DNA of 64,000 nucleotides from Glycomyces luteolus. Its GTDB lineage: Bacteria > Actinomycetota > Actinomycetes > Mycobacteriales > Micromonosporaceae. The notes beneath the pieces are model-generated. The model made no database searches, was not told where the DNA came from, and saw nothing but the letters and a program-made list of their open reading frames with translations. The position numbers and the translations under genes are program-made. Shown in pieces: positions 37,210 to 45,691 of this stretch; position 1 is the stretch's first letter; each line of letters opens with the position of its first letter. The DNA lies in assembly GCF_027622875.1 (NCBI RefSeq), contig NZ_JAPZVP010000019.1:1-64000 (forward strand), in the 5' to 3' direction.

Positions 37210-37260
37210 CTCGGTGAACCGTAAGTGAACACCCGCTTCTCTACACCTGCCGAGCTGGGA

Positions 37261-38352
37261 TCACACCGTCTCCGTGACCTTTTTCAGACCGCGTGGGGCA
37301 TCGGGATTCTCGCCCCGCTCGATCGCGAGATGGAGCGCGAGTTGTTGCAGCGGAAGGATGTCGAGGAGTACGGCGATGCGCTCGTCCACCGCGGGGGTGG
37401 CGAGTCGGGCGGTCTGACCCGGGACGTCGGCGGCGCCGACGACGACCACGTCCGCGCGCTGCTTGCCGAGTTGCGTGAGGACGTTCCACATTGCATGGCC
37501 GCCGGGGCCGGAACCGACGACGGCGAGCACGGGCACGCCTGGATCGGTCATGGCGAGGGGGCCGTGAAGGAGGTCGGCGCCGGAGAACGCGAGCGAGGGG
37601 AGGTACGAGGTCTCCATGAGCTTGAGCGCGGTCTCGCGGGCGGTGGGGTAGGCGTAGCCGCGGCCGGTGGTGACGAACCGGGAGGCGAAGCGGTAGCGGC
37701 CGGCGAGTTCGGCGGCGCCGGTGCCCGCGAGCACGCCGCTGGCGAGTTCGGGCAGTTTGCCAATCGCTGTGGCTTCGGCGGCGTCCAGGCGGCCGGTGCC
37801 GGTGCGGATGCCTTCGATGAGCAGCAGCAGCGTGAGCAGTTCGGCCGTGTAAGTCTTGGTGGCCGCGACGGCGCGCTCGTGCCCGGCCCGCACGTCGAGG
37901 TGGAGTTCGGCCTCGCCCGCGAGGCGGGAGTCGGGGTTGTTGGTGACGGCGAGGGTGAGGGCGCCGGAGGCGCGGGCGGCGGCCACGACCTGGGCGAGGT
38001 CGGGTGAGCCGCCGGATTGGGAGACGGCGATCACGAGGGAGTCGGACCAGTCGGGCCGGGCGTCGTAGACGGTGACGACGGAGGGGCTGGCGAGGCTCGC
38101 GGGCAGGCCGAGGCGGATCTCGCTGAGGTAGGCGGCGTAGAGCGCGGCGTGGTCGGAGGTGCCCCGGGCTGTGAAGACCACCGAGCGCGGGCGCCGCTCG
38201 GCGATGATCGCGGCGATGCGGGCGATCTCGGCGGCGCCGTGGTCGAGCACGTCGGCATAGACGCCGGGCTGCTCGGCGATGTCGGCGGCCATGCCGCGGC
38301 CGGGCGCGTCCGCGCTGGTGTTGTCGGTGGCGCCGACCTGGGGCTGGTTCAC
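37261..38352 (-). CDS. SIS-domain sugar-phosphate isomerase/deaminase (GlmS/NagB-II/AgaS-like)
   Basis: The 363-aa protein consists of two SIS domains without the glutaminase domain of GlmS. Visible motifs are FTARGTSDHAALYAAYL, AVSQSGGSPDLAQVV with AVTNNPDSRLA, and the C-terminal ETALKLMETSYLPSLAFSGADLLHGP. This layout is that of NagB-II/AgaS-type enzymes that deaminate amino-sugar phosphates, or of related isomerases. The GTG at 38352 has AAGGAG upstream. The promoter side (38380-38410) is unusually AT-rich. It stands alone, so its pathway is not shown by neighbours. Confidence 0.88.
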   Translation of the reverse strand: MNQPQVGATDNTSADAPGRGMAADIAEQPGVYADVLDHGAAEIARIAAIIAERRPRSVVFTARGTSDHAALYAAYLSEIRLGLPASLASPSVVTVYDARPDWSDSLVIAVSQSGGSPDLAQVVAAARASGALTLAVTNNPDSRLAGEAELHLDVRAGHERAVAATKTYTAELLTLLLLIEGIRTGTGRLDAAEATAIGKLPELASGVLAGTGAAELAGRYRFASRFVTTGRGYAYPTARETALKLMETSYLPSLAFSGADLLHGPLAMTDPGVPVLAVVGSGPGGHAMWNVLTQLGKQRADVVVVGAADVPGQTARLATPAVDERIAVLLDILPLQQLALHLAIERGENPDAPRGLKKVTETV

Positions 38353-38591
38353 TTGACGCTCCTTGTGAAACGGGTACCGCTAAAATATTAAACAAACCTT
38401 TATAATGAAGCGTAGTCGACCGTCACCACGCCCGTCCACCGCAGTCGGCCTTTCCCGAGCTCCCGTGTCCGCCTCTTCAACCCTGCTACGACTCGGGTCA
38501 CTCGTCAATGAAGTGTGTCCACTGCCCTCCGTACTCCCGCGCAGGTGCCGGTAAGGTTGACCCCTGAATTCCCGACCACCAAGGAGGAGCC

Positions 38592-38666
38592 GTGGCGAAA
38601 GCAGCCCGCAAGCGCAAGTCGCGTAAGAAGAAGTCCGCCAACCACGGGAAGCGCCCGAACAGCTAG
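38592..38666 (+). CDS. 50S ribosomal protein bL37 (24 codons)
   Basis: A 24-residue very basic protein, MAKAARKRKSRKKKSANHGK then RPNS. The ending ANHGKRPN(S/A), the length and the Arg/Lys content match bL37, the small large-subunit protein found in mycobacterial ribosome structures. The GTG start has an ideal AAGGAGGAG 2 nt before it. It lies between divergent SIS and TetR genes and appears to be monocistronic. Confidence 0.9.
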   Translation: MAKAARKRKSRKKKSANHGKRPNS

Positions 38667-38749
38667 CGCGTGGCGGGGCAGGCGGCCGAGGCCGCGACTG
38701 CCCCGCAGATCGCACTGGACACCCGGCGCAGAACGAGAATTTTGCCCAC

Positions 38750-39346
38750 ATGACCGAAGCGCCGCGCGAAGCGCGCGAGCAGCAACAGCCGAGCACCCGA
38801 GAGCGGATCCAGCAGACCGCCATCGCGCTCTTCAGCGAGCACGGCTACGAGCACACCTCTCTACGGGAGATCGCCGAGCAGCTCGGCGTCACCAAGGCCG
38901 CCCTGTACTACCACTTCAAGACCAAAGAAGACATCGCGGCGAGCTTCTTCGACTCCTACGCGGAGGATCTGGACCGCATCTGCGACTGGGGCGAGACCCA
39001 GCCGCGGTCGCTCGAGACCCGCACTGAACTCCTTCGTCGCTATGCGGAGGTCATCCGAGCCCACGTGCCGGTGCTCAGGTTCATGCAGAACAACCAGGCC
39101 GCGCTCACGCGCCTGGACCGCATGTCGGTCTTCAGGCTGCGCCAGCGGCGCTTGCACGCGCTGCTCGTCGAGTCGGACGCGCCGCTCATCCACCGCCTCA
39201 GGGCGTGGGACGCGATCACGACGCTCTACAGCAACTGGATCACCTATCCGCGCGTGGACGACTCCGACGACGAGGTCCGCGAAGCATCGCTGCAGATCTC
39301 CATCGGCATGATCCGGGCCAACGCGGCCGAGCAGTCGGCCGCCTGA
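38750..39346 (+). CDS. TetR family transcriptional regulator
   Basis: A 198-aa regulator. The N-terminal helix-turn-helix is typical (IALFSEHGYEHTSLREIAEQ, then LGVTKAALYYHFKTKEDI, about 27-64). The C-terminal ligand domain is unassigned. A Gln-rich 10-residue stretch precedes the DNA-binding domain. It is convergent with rsrA-sigR and downstream of bL37, so the target is not evident. Confidence 0.9.
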   Translation: MTEAPREAREQQQPSTRERIQQTAIALFSEHGYEHTSLREIAEQLGVTKAALYYHFKTKEDIAASFFDSYAEDLDRICDWGETQPRSLETRTELLRRYAEVIRAHVPVLRFMQNNQAALTRLDRMSVFRLRQRRLHALLVESDAPLIHRLRAWDAITTLYSNWITYPRVDDSDDEVREASLQISIGMIRANAAEQSAA

Positions 39347-39395
39347 CGGCGCGCTCGGAGCGGTATTCGATCAGCACGGTGTTCAATCGACGCAT

Positions 39396-39435
39396 TCGGG
39401 CCCGGACGGCAGCGCAGCGGTCGGGCCCGGACGGC
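39396..39435. repeat. Two copies of a 15-bp direct repeat with palindromic core
   Basis: TCGGGCCCGGACGGC occurs at 39396-39410 and 39421-39435. Each copy contains the palindrome CGGGCCCG, in the gap between convergent TetR and rsrA. It may act as a weak terminator. Confidence 0.5.
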
Positions 39436-39474
39436 GTTTCAGGCAGGTTCAGCTGTCGCTGAGGACCTCGCCGG

Positions 39475-39771
39475 TCAGCGGTCGCGCTCGCCGACTTCGC
39501 TGAAGATCTCGCTGACCTGCTCGATGGCACTGAGCTTCTGGCGCAGTCGGGCCTTGACCTCGTCCGGCGCCTTCTCCTGGCTGCAGCAGCGGTGCACGAT
39601 CGTGCGCACCTCCTGCTCGATGCCGTATTCCGAGAGGCAGGGCGAGCACTCTTCGAGATGGTCGCGGATCACGCCACGGCGGCGATCGGAGCACTCGTCG
39701 TCGAGATAGAGGTAGACCTCTTCGAGGACCTCCCGACAGTCGAGTATGGGCTTCTCCGGTTCGGCGGTCAC
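39475..39771 (-). CDS. rsrA: Zinc-binding redox-sensing anti-sigma factor RsrA
   Basis: RsrA holds SigR inactive until disulfide stress oxidises its cysteines and expels zinc. In this 98-aa protein C12, H38, C42 and C45 (HLEECSPC) form the ZAS motif H-x3-C-x2-C, and C62/C63 follow. This is the same set as Streptomyces coelicolor RsrA (C11, H37, C41, C44, C61, C62) shifted by one. The GTG start overlaps the sigR stop (GTGA), coupling their translation. All expected redox-active residues are present. Confidence 0.95.
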   Translation of the reverse strand: MTAEPEKPILDCREVLEEVYLYLDDECSDRRRGVIRDHLEECSPCLSEYGIEQEVRTIVHRCCSQEKAPDEVKARLRQKLSAIEQVSEIFSEVGERDR

Positions 39772-40550
39772 TGCTGTACCTCCCGTGCGGGCGAAAGGCC
39801 GCGGTCCGCGGCGTACGAGCTCAACAGCTGGCGCAGCTGCCGCCGTCCCCGGTGCAGCCGGGACATGACGGTGCCGATCGGGGTGCCCATGATGTCCGCG
39901 ATCTCCTTGTAGGAGAAGCCTTCGACGTCGGCGAGGTAGACCGTCAGGCGGAAGTCCTCGCCGAGCTGCTGGAGGGCGTCCTTGACGTCCGAGTCCGGCA
40001 GGTGGTCCAGCGCTTCGGTTTCGGCCGAGCGCAGCCCGGAGGCGGAGTGCGATTCGGCGTCCGCGAGCTGCCAGTCCGTGATCTCGTCGGTGGGCGAGGT
40101 CAGCGGCTGGCGCTTCTTCTTGCGGTATGAGTTGATGTAGGTGTTGGTGAGGATCCGGTACAGCCACGCTTTGAGGTTGGTGCCCTCGCGGAACTGGTGG
40201 AACTTGGAGTAGGCCTTGAGGAACGTCTCCTGGACCAGGTCCTCGGCGTCGGCGGGGTTGCGCGTCATGCGCAGCGCGGCACCGTACAGCTGGTCGATCA
40301 GGGGCATCGCGTCGCGCTCGAACCGCTCGCGCCGCTCCTGGGTGTTCTCGCTGCCTGCCTCGGTCACCGTCTCCCTCTCGTAGCCGACCAGTTCCGAGCC
40401 TACGGCAGCGGTACGGGAGGGTGCGGAGGAAATACCGGCGGTCGTGACGCCGTCGACGGGGGAGGCGCCGTTCGGTGACGGGGACCATTCGGGTCCGCTC
40501 AGGAGAGCGGTGAGGCGCTCGTCTTCGCGACCGCGGAGGGTGGTGGACAT
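39768..40550 (-). CDS. sigR: RNA polymerase sigma factor SigR (disulfide stress), two possible starts
   Basis: Extracytoplasmic-function-type sigma of the SigR/SigH family that controls the thiol-oxidative stress response. Region 2 runs through [21 protein letters not shown] and [20 protein letters not shown], and region 4 through [21 protein letters not shown]. The full frame is 260 aa from the ATG at 40550 (AAGGAG upstream). An internal GTG at 40367 has GAGGGAG with 4-nt spacing and would give about 199 aa, the usual sigma length. The first 61 residues are disordered-looking. Streptomyces makes a long unstable SigR' from an upstream start and a short stable form. A SigR-type promoter lies upstream (40653-40678). 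Confidence 0.95.
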   Translation of the reverse strand: MSTTLRGREDERLTALLSGPEWSPSPNGASPVDGVTTAGISSAPSRTAAVGSELVGYERETVTEAGSENTQERRERFERDAMPLIDQLYGAALRMTRNPADAEDLVQETFLKAYSKFHQFREGTNLKAWLYRILTNTYINSYRKKKRQPLTSPTDEITDWQLADAESHSASGLRSAETEALDHLPDSDVKDALQQLGEDFRLTVYLADVEGFSYKEIADIMGTPIGTVMSRLHRGRRQLRQLLSSYAADRGLSPAREVQQ

Positions 40551-40652
40551 GCGTTGGGCTCCTTGCTAGACAGACTTCGTGGCCCGTGAACCTCTCGCCG
40601 CGGCTCGCCCGGCGGGTGGCCGGTGCGCCGAAGCGGGAGACTCGTCCCGAAC

Positions 40653-40678
40653 AACAGCGTCCGGCGCGGCTTCATTCC
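40653..40678 (-). promoter_or_regulatory. SigR-type autoregulatory promoter
   Basis: On the minus strand this reads GGAAT, 18 bp, GTT, the SigR/SigH consensus. The GTT end is about 100 bp upstream of the long sigR start, so transcription from here would cover both starts. This matches the known positive autoregulation of sigR by its own product. Confidence 0.8.
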
Positions 40679-40992
40679 GCCCTCCGCGAAACCACCCGAG
40701 TCGTATCCGCCACATCACGCCGCGCGTGTGACACCTTCCTGGAATTTCAGACAAAGAGTACGAAATTCGGAATATCACCTGACATTGCTACTTAATAGAT
40801 AAAAACGGTAACTTTCGGTGTGTGTTGTCGTTATCGTGTGTGGACCCGGAAGGGTCCTGATCGCGTCGGGAGACCGGGGCGTGAACTCCCAGTACCTGCC
40901 CCGGGCCGGCGAACAATGACACCGTCGCCGGTCCGGGGAGGCTGGAACTCCCCTGGATCGCACGGTCCGGTGCACGACTCCCAAGACGGCGA

Positions 40993-41031
40993 AAAGCCGC
41001 GACCTTCGCTGGGGCCAGCGGTCGCGGCTTT
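40993..41031 (-). terminator. Hairpin terminator after whiB
   Basis: Twelve-base perfect outer arms (40993-41004 and 41020-41031) enclose a further CGCTGG-GG-CCAGCG helix. It lies about 18 bp past the whiB stop. Confidence 0.8.
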
Positions 41032-41048
41032 CGATTCGGCGGGCTCGG

Positions 41049-41402
41049 CTAGGCGCCGACGGCCAAGGGGTTGATGTCCTTCCAGACTTCGATCATCGCC
41101 CGGCGCTCGCGGGGCGCGGTGGCCCCCCAGACGCCGTGGCGGTCGCGGGCCTCCAGCGCCCGGACCAGGCAGGGCGTGCGCACCGGGCAGGAAGCGCACA
41201 TGGCGAGCGCCTCGTCGATGGGCTCGCGGGGTTCGGGGTACATGACGTCGGGCTCGGCGTCGGCGCAGTTGCCCTGGCGAAGCCAGGCGTCGCCGCTCAT
41301 CCGGTAGGCGCCTCTGATGATCTCGTTGCGGTATTCGGCGGCATCGAGCAGCCGGGGGTCTCTCCGGGCTCGAGCTACCTCATCGGGGCGGATTCGCCGC
41401 AT
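41049..41402 (-). CDS. WhiB-like iron-sulfur transcription factor
   Basis: The 117-aa protein starts at the ATG at 41402, preceded by GAGGGAGG. Four cysteines bind a 4Fe-4S cluster: C46, C69, C72 and C78 (GNC, CASC, PCL). The downstream turn GVWGATAPRERR replaces the usual GVWGG and is followed by a short basic C-terminus, the DNA-contacting part. Wbl proteins respond to O2, NO or redox state and bind the primary sigma factor. It neighbours sigR, so a redox theme is possible, but I cannot assign it to a particular Wbl subfamily. Confidence 0.92.
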   Translation of the reverse strand: MRRIRPDEVARARRDPRLLDAAEYRNEIIRGAYRMSGDAWLRQGNCADAEPDVMYPEPREPIDEALAMCASCPVRTPCLVRALEARDRHGVWGATAPRERRAMIEVWKDINPLAVGA

Positions 41403-41573
41403 TGCTGCCTCCCTCTTCGTTTGGATGCAGAGCCTTGAAATGCTGGGCATTCCACCGCGGATGCTTGCGGGATCACCTCAGTGCGGGAAGCGATTCCGGT
41501 CAGCCGCGGCGGGCTTGTACACGAAAGACCGACGAGTTGGGGTACAGATACCTACGCACGATTGTGATTGACT

Positions 41574-42281
41574 TCACAGTCCGGGAATCGTCGAGGGACC
41601 CTCTTCCGCGTCGACCGGACGAACGAGTTCGGGGCCCTCGTTGTCGGCGCGGCCGACCGCCCGGCCGACCTTCCGGATCTCGATGTCGTCCGGGAGCGAC
41701 GGGGCCGGGCCCGCGAGCAGCTCGGCTTCATCGGCGTCCTCCTCCCCCAGCCAGGCCGCGAACCGCTCGGGCGGGAGGACGTACGGCATCCGGTCATGGA
41801 CCGAGGCGAACGCCTCGCCCACGGCCGGGCAGGTGAGGACCGTGAAGGTCATCAGGTGGAGGTCGCCCTGGTTCCAGGTGTCCCAGAGGCCAGCGAAGGC
41901 GACACCGCCCGGGCGGGTGAAGAAATACGGCTGCTTGCCGCCGCCGGGGAGCTTGCGCCACTCGTACCAGCCGTCGGCCGGGACGAGCGCGCGACGCGAT
42001 GCGAACGGCCGCTTGTAGGCGCGCGAGCTCGAGACGGTCTCTATGCGGGCGTTGAACATGCGCGAGCCGATGCCAGGGTCGGAGGCCCAGGGCGGCACGA
42101 GACCCCAGCGGGCCAGTTCGACCACGCGCTCGTCACGGGACTTCGAGCGGCGGACCACGGGCGCGGGCGTCGTGGGGGCGATGTTGTACCGCGGGTCCCA
42201 GGCGCCGGCGATGAGGTCGGCGGCGTCGAAGAGCGCGGCCATGTCCGGGCTCGACTTGCTGTTGGCGTACCTTCCGCACAT
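41574..42281 (-). CDS. SRAP domain protein (HMCES/YedK)
   Basis: SRAP proteins shield abasic sites in single-stranded DNA by a covalent bond to Cys2. The 235-aa protein starts MCGRYA, exposing Cys2 after Met removal, and has the other catalytic residues: Asn in YNIAPT, Glu in GWYEWR and His in SVHDRMPYVL. The start is fixed by Cys2 although the ribosome site is poor. The frame is open far upstream only because aroA lies opposite. It is divergent from aroA with a 135-bp gap. Confidence 0.95.
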   Translation of the reverse strand: MCGRYANSKSSPDMAALFDAADLIAGAWDPRYNIAPTTPAPVVRRSKSRDERVVELARWGLVPPWASDPGIGSRMFNARIETVSSSRAYKRPFASRRALVPADGWYEWRKLPGGGKQPYFFTRPGGVAFAGLWDTWNQGDLHLMTFTVLTCPAVGEAFASVHDRMPYVLPPERFAAWLGEEDADEAELLAGPAPSLPDDIEIRKVGRAVGRADNEGPELVRPVDAEEGPSTIPGL

Positions 42282-42416
42282 GCCCTCACGGTAAACCCTG
42301 CCACCGACACTCCGGCTTCTCAATTTCGGGGACCTCGCCCGCGGCGACTCCCATTCGCGCCACCCCTGATGCGCCGACCTTCGAGTGCGCAGCTCGCGGG
42401 CCTCTAGAATGGCGGC

Positions 42417-43748
42417 GTGAACGCAACCGCCGCCCCCAAGAAGCGCCGCTGGCAGACTCCGTACGCGGAGGCCGAGCTCGACGCCACCGTCCGTGTTCCC
42501 GGCTCGAAGTCGATGATGGCCCGCGCCCTCATCCTCGCGGCGCTCGCTTCCGGTCCTTCTACGATCCGACGGCCGCTCATCGCCCGCGACTCCCTGCTCA
42601 TGGTCGAAGGGCTGCGGTCCATCGGCGTGGCCGTGGACACGAGCGATGACGACCTCTGGACGGTGCGACCCGGGGTTTTCAAGGGCGGCACCGAAGTCGA
42701 CTGCGGGCTCGCCGGGACCGTGATGCGGTTCCTGCCCCCCGTCGCGGCGCTCGCCGACGGGCCGGTCGGCTTCGACGGCGACCCGCACGCCCGCAAGCGC
42801 CCCAACGACGGCGTCATCAAAGCGCTCCGGGACCTCGGTGTGACGATCGAGGACGGCGGGCGCCTCGCCCTGCCGTTCACCGTGAACGCCCACGGCAGCG
42901 TCAAGGGCGGCGCGCTCGACATCGACGCCTCCAAGACCTCGCAGCTGGTGAGCGCGCTCCTCATGGCCGCGCCCCGGTTCGAGCAGGGCCTCGACCTGCG
43001 CCACGTCGGCGACAAGCCGGTGCCGAGCCGCCCCTACCTCGACATGGTCGTGCACATGCTCCGCCAGGCCGGGGCCGAGGTCGACGACTCCGAGCCGAAC
43101 CGCTGGCGGGTCGCGCCCGGGGAGCTCCAGGGCCGCGAATGGGTCGTCGAGCCCGACCTGCAGAACGCCGCGCCGTTCCTCATCGGGGCCGTCGCCGTCG
43201 GCGGCCGGATCACCGTCGAGGGCTGGCCGACCGAGACCACCCAGGCCGGGGACAAGATCCGCGACATCCTCGTCCAGCTCGGCTCCCGCGTGGAGTGGAG
43301 CCGCGGCGGCCTCACCGTCGTCGGGGCACCCTCGATTCCGCCGGTCGAACTGGACCTCGCCGACGCCGCCGAGCTCACCCCGACGCTCGCCGCGCTGTTC
43401 GGCGTCAACAAGGGCCCCTTCGCGATCCGCGGCGTCGCCCACATTCGCGGCCACGAGACCGACCGGGTCTCGGCGCTCGTCACCGAGCTGCGCAAGATCG
43501 GCGCGGACGTGGACGAGTTCGAGGACGGCTTCCGCGTCAACAAGGGCGGGCACACCACCGGCACCTGGGAGACCTACGACGACCACCGCATGGCGCACGC
43601 CGGCGCCGTGGCCGGGCTGGTCATCCCCGGGCTCAAGCTCTCCGACGTCAACTGCGTCTCCAAGACCTGGCCGGACTTCGCCGAGGTGTGGGAGCAGTCG
43701 GTCCTCGGGCACGGGAACGCCGAACCGAGCGAAGGGGCTGACGCCTAG
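42417..43748 (+). CDS. aroA: 3-phosphoshikimate 1-carboxyvinyltransferase (EPSP synthase)
   Basis: Sixth enzyme of the shikimate pathway, joining PEP to shikimate 3-phosphate. The 443-aa protein shows VRVPGSKSMMARALILAALA, GLAGTVMRFLPPVAAL with DGDPHARKRP, KTSQLVSALLMAAPRF and ETYDDHRMAHAGAVAGL, all family motifs of the two inverse alpha/beta domains. GTG start with a weak ribosome site. It overlaps rsgA by one base (TAGTG), giving an aroA-rsgA-hisN run as in many actinobacteria. Confidence 0.97.
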   Translation: MNATAAPKKRRWQTPYAEAELDATVRVPGSKSMMARALILAALASGPSTIRRPLIARDSLLMVEGLRSIGVAVDTSDDDLWTVRPGVFKGGTEVDCGLAGTVMRFLPPVAALADGPVGFDGDPHARKRPNDGVIKALRDLGVTIEDGGRLALPFTVNAHGSVKGGALDIDASKTSQLVSALLMAAPRFEQGLDLRHVGDKPVPSRPYLDMVVHMLRQAGAEVDDSEPNRWRVAPGELQGREWVVEPDLQNAAPFLIGAVAVGGRITVEGWPTETTQAGDKIRDILVQLGSRVEWSRGGLTVVGAPSIPPVELDLADAAELTPTLAALFGVNKGPFAIRGVAHIRGHETDRVSALVTELRKIGADVDEFEDGFRVNKGGHTTGTWETYDDHRMAHAGAVAGLVIPGLKLSDVNCVSKTWPDFAEVWEQSVLGHGNAEPSEGADA

Positions 43749-44764
43749 TGCCGCAGCCGGACTGGGACGCCGAGGACGACGAGAAATGGGACGAGGACGA
43801 CGTGCGGGTGCGGCCCACCCGCCGCTCCCGCCCGCGCACCAAGATCCGCCCCAAGCACGAGCACGCGCAGGAGGGCTTCGTCACCGCGGTCGACCGCGGC
43901 CGCTACACCTGCCTGGTCGACGGCAAGCCCGTCACGGCCATGAAGGCCCGTGAACTCGGCAAGCAGTCCATCGTGGTCGGCGACCGCGCGGCGCTCGTCG
44001 GCGACCGCTCCGGCAACCCCGGCACCCTCGCCCGGATCGTGAGGATCGAACCGCGCCACGGGGAGCTGCGCCGCTCGGCCGACGACGAGAACGCCACCGA
44101 GCGCGTCGTCGTCGCCAACGTCGACCAGCTGGTGGTCGTCGCCAGCCTCGTCGACCCGCCGCTGCGGTACGGGTTCGTCGACCGGTGCCTCGTCGCCGCC
44201 TACGACGCCGGGGTCGCGCCCGTCCTATGCCTGACCAAGCACGACCTCGCGCCCGAACTCGTCGAAGAGGTCCGCTCCTACTACTCCCAGCTCGACCTCA
44301 CCATCACCACCACCGAACCGGATGCGCCGCTCGAGGAGCTCAGGGCGCTCCTGAGAGACAAGGAGAACGTGTTCTTCGGCCACTCGGGCGTCGGCAAGTC
44401 CACGCTCGTCAACCGCCTCGTCCCGGGAGCCGGGCGCGTCGTCGCCGAGGTCCGCTCGATCGGCAAGGGCTCCCACACGTCGACCAGCACCGTCTCCTTC
44501 CCGCTGCCCGGCGGCGGCTGGGTCATCGACACGCCCGGGGTGCGCTCGTTCGGGCTCGCGCACGTCACCGCCGACTCGATCCTGAAGGCCTTCCCCGAGC
44601 TGGAGGAGGTCGCCCAGGACTGCCCGCGCGGGTGCACCCACACGCCCGAGATCGGCGACTGCGCCCTCGACGCCGCGATCGGCCCCGACGACCCGCGCGC
44701 GGGCCGCCTCGCCTCGTTCCGGCGCGTCCTCGCGTCCCTCCACGAGGCCGACACCAAGAACTAG
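43748..44764 (+). CDS. rsgA: Ribosome small-subunit-dependent GTPase RsgA
   Basis: RsgA is a circularly permuted GTPase that assists late 30S assembly. The 338-aa protein has an acidic/Arg-rich N-terminus, an OB fold (about 40-100), then GTPase motifs in permuted order: TKHD (G4), GHSGVGKST (G1) and DTPG (G3), followed by a zinc knuckle DCPRGCTHTPEIGDC. The GTG start overlaps the aroA stop. It continues the aroA-rsgA-hisN cluster. Confidence 0.96.
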   Translation: MPQPDWDAEDDEKWDEDDVRVRPTRRSRPRTKIRPKHEHAQEGFVTAVDRGRYTCLVDGKPVTAMKARELGKQSIVVGDRAALVGDRSGNPGTLARIVRIEPRHGELRRSADDENATERVVVANVDQLVVVASLVDPPLRYGFVDRCLVAAYDAGVAPVLCLTKHDLAPELVEEVRSYYSQLDLTITTTEPDAPLEELRALLRDKENVFFGHSGVGKSTLVNRLVPGAGRVVAEVRSIGKGSHTSTSTVSFPLPGGGWVIDTPGVRSFGLAHVTADSILKAFPELEEVAQDCPRGCTHTPEIGDCALDAAIGPDDPRAGRLASFRRVLASLHEADTKN

Positions 44765-44833
44765 CCGGGCCCGTTCACCTGTTCGTTGCCTCGCTGGGCG
44801 GCGTCCCTGTCAGGGCCTCAGTAGGATGAGCCC

Positions 44834-45634
44834 ATGCCCACCTCCAGCTACAACGACGATCTCGGCCTCGCGCATCTGCTCGCGGACAGCGCCGCTCAGA
44901 TCGGCAACAGCCGGTTCCGGTCCTCCGACCTGCGGGTCTCCTCGAAGCCGGACATGACCGAGGTCAGCGACGCGGACACCACGATCGAGGAGGTGCTGCG
45001 CTCGACCCTCGCGCGCGCCCGCCCCCGGGACGGGATCTTCGGCGAGGAGTTCGGCGACAACCCCGGCGCCTCGGGCCGCAAGTGGGTCATCGACCCGATC
45101 GACGCGACCCGCAACTACGTTCGCGGCGTGCCGATCTGGGCCACGCTCATCGCTCTGTTCGACCGGGGCGAGCCGGTCGTCGGCGTCGTGAGCGCCCCGG
45201 CGCTCGGGCGCCGCTGGTGGGCCATGAAGGGCGCGGGCGCGTTCGCCGGACGCGACCAGCGCGCGGGCAAGCGGATCCACGTCTCGAAGGTCGGCAAGCT
45301 CTCCGACGCCTCGGTGAGCATCTCCTCGATCACCGGCTGGGCCAAGCTCGACCGCCAGGGGGCGATGCTCGGACTGCTCCACGAGGCCTGGCGCGAACGC
45401 GGCTTCGGCGACTTCTACTCGTACTGCCTGCTCGCCGAGGGTGCTGTGGACATCGCGGCCGAACCCGAGGTGGCCCTTTGGGACCTGGCGCCGCTGGCGC
45501 TGATCGTCGAAGAGGCGGGCGGGACGTTCACCGACCTGAGGGGACGTTCGGGCCCCGACGGCGGCTCCGCGCTCGCGACGAACGGCCTGCTGCATGAGCA
45601 GGCCTTGGAGCGCTTGAAGATCCGGGAGCTCTAG
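44834..45634 (+). CDS. hisN: Inositol-monophosphatase-like histidinol-phosphatase
   Basis: A 266-aa Mg-dependent phosphatase of the IMPase family. Metal-binding motifs are FGEE (about 73), [12 protein letters not shown] (about 88) and ALWDLAP (about 217). Actinobacteria use an IMPase-type HisN for histidine synthesis, and the gene beside aroA-rsgA is the one so annotated; activity on other phosphates cannot be excluded. It ends right at the large inverted repeat that separates it from the esterase. Confidence 0.88.
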   Translation: MPTSSYNDDLGLAHLLADSAAQIGNSRFRSSDLRVSSKPDMTEVSDADTTIEEVLRSTLARARPRDGIFGEEFGDNPGASGRKWVIDPIDATRNYVRGVPIWATLIALFDRGEPVVGVVSAPALGRRWWAMKGAGAFAGRDQRAGKRIHVSKVGKLSDASVSISSITGWAKLDRQGAMLGLLHEAWRERGFGDFYSYCLLAEGAVDIAAEPEVALWDLAPLALIVEEAGGTFTDLRGRSGPDGGSALATNGLLHEQALERLKIREL

Positions 45635-45691
45635 GACGACACGAAACAGGGGGCGTGACCGCATCGGTCACGCCCCCTGTTTCGTGTCGTC
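45635..45691. terminator. Very long perfect inverted repeat between convergent stop codons
   Basis: A perfect 26-bp stem (45635-45660 and 45666-45691) with loop GCATC fills the whole gap between the hisN stop and the opposing CE7 esterase stop, whose TAG shares the last base. It should terminate both transcripts very efficiently. Confidence 0.9.

Larger units (their letters stand above)
40551..41048. other. Gene-free region upstream of sigR and downstream of whiB
   Basis: About 500 bp containing the sigR promoter (40653-40678) and the whiB terminator (40993-41031). Between them is an AT-rich stretch around 40740-40830 with no recognised feature. Open frames here are short and unsupported. 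Confidence 0.55.

Noticed and set aside
41574-43712. 712-aa minus frame that includes the SRAP protein
   Set aside because: Only the part from MCGRYA at 42281 is real; the upstream part is the shadow of aroA. Cys2 fixes the start.
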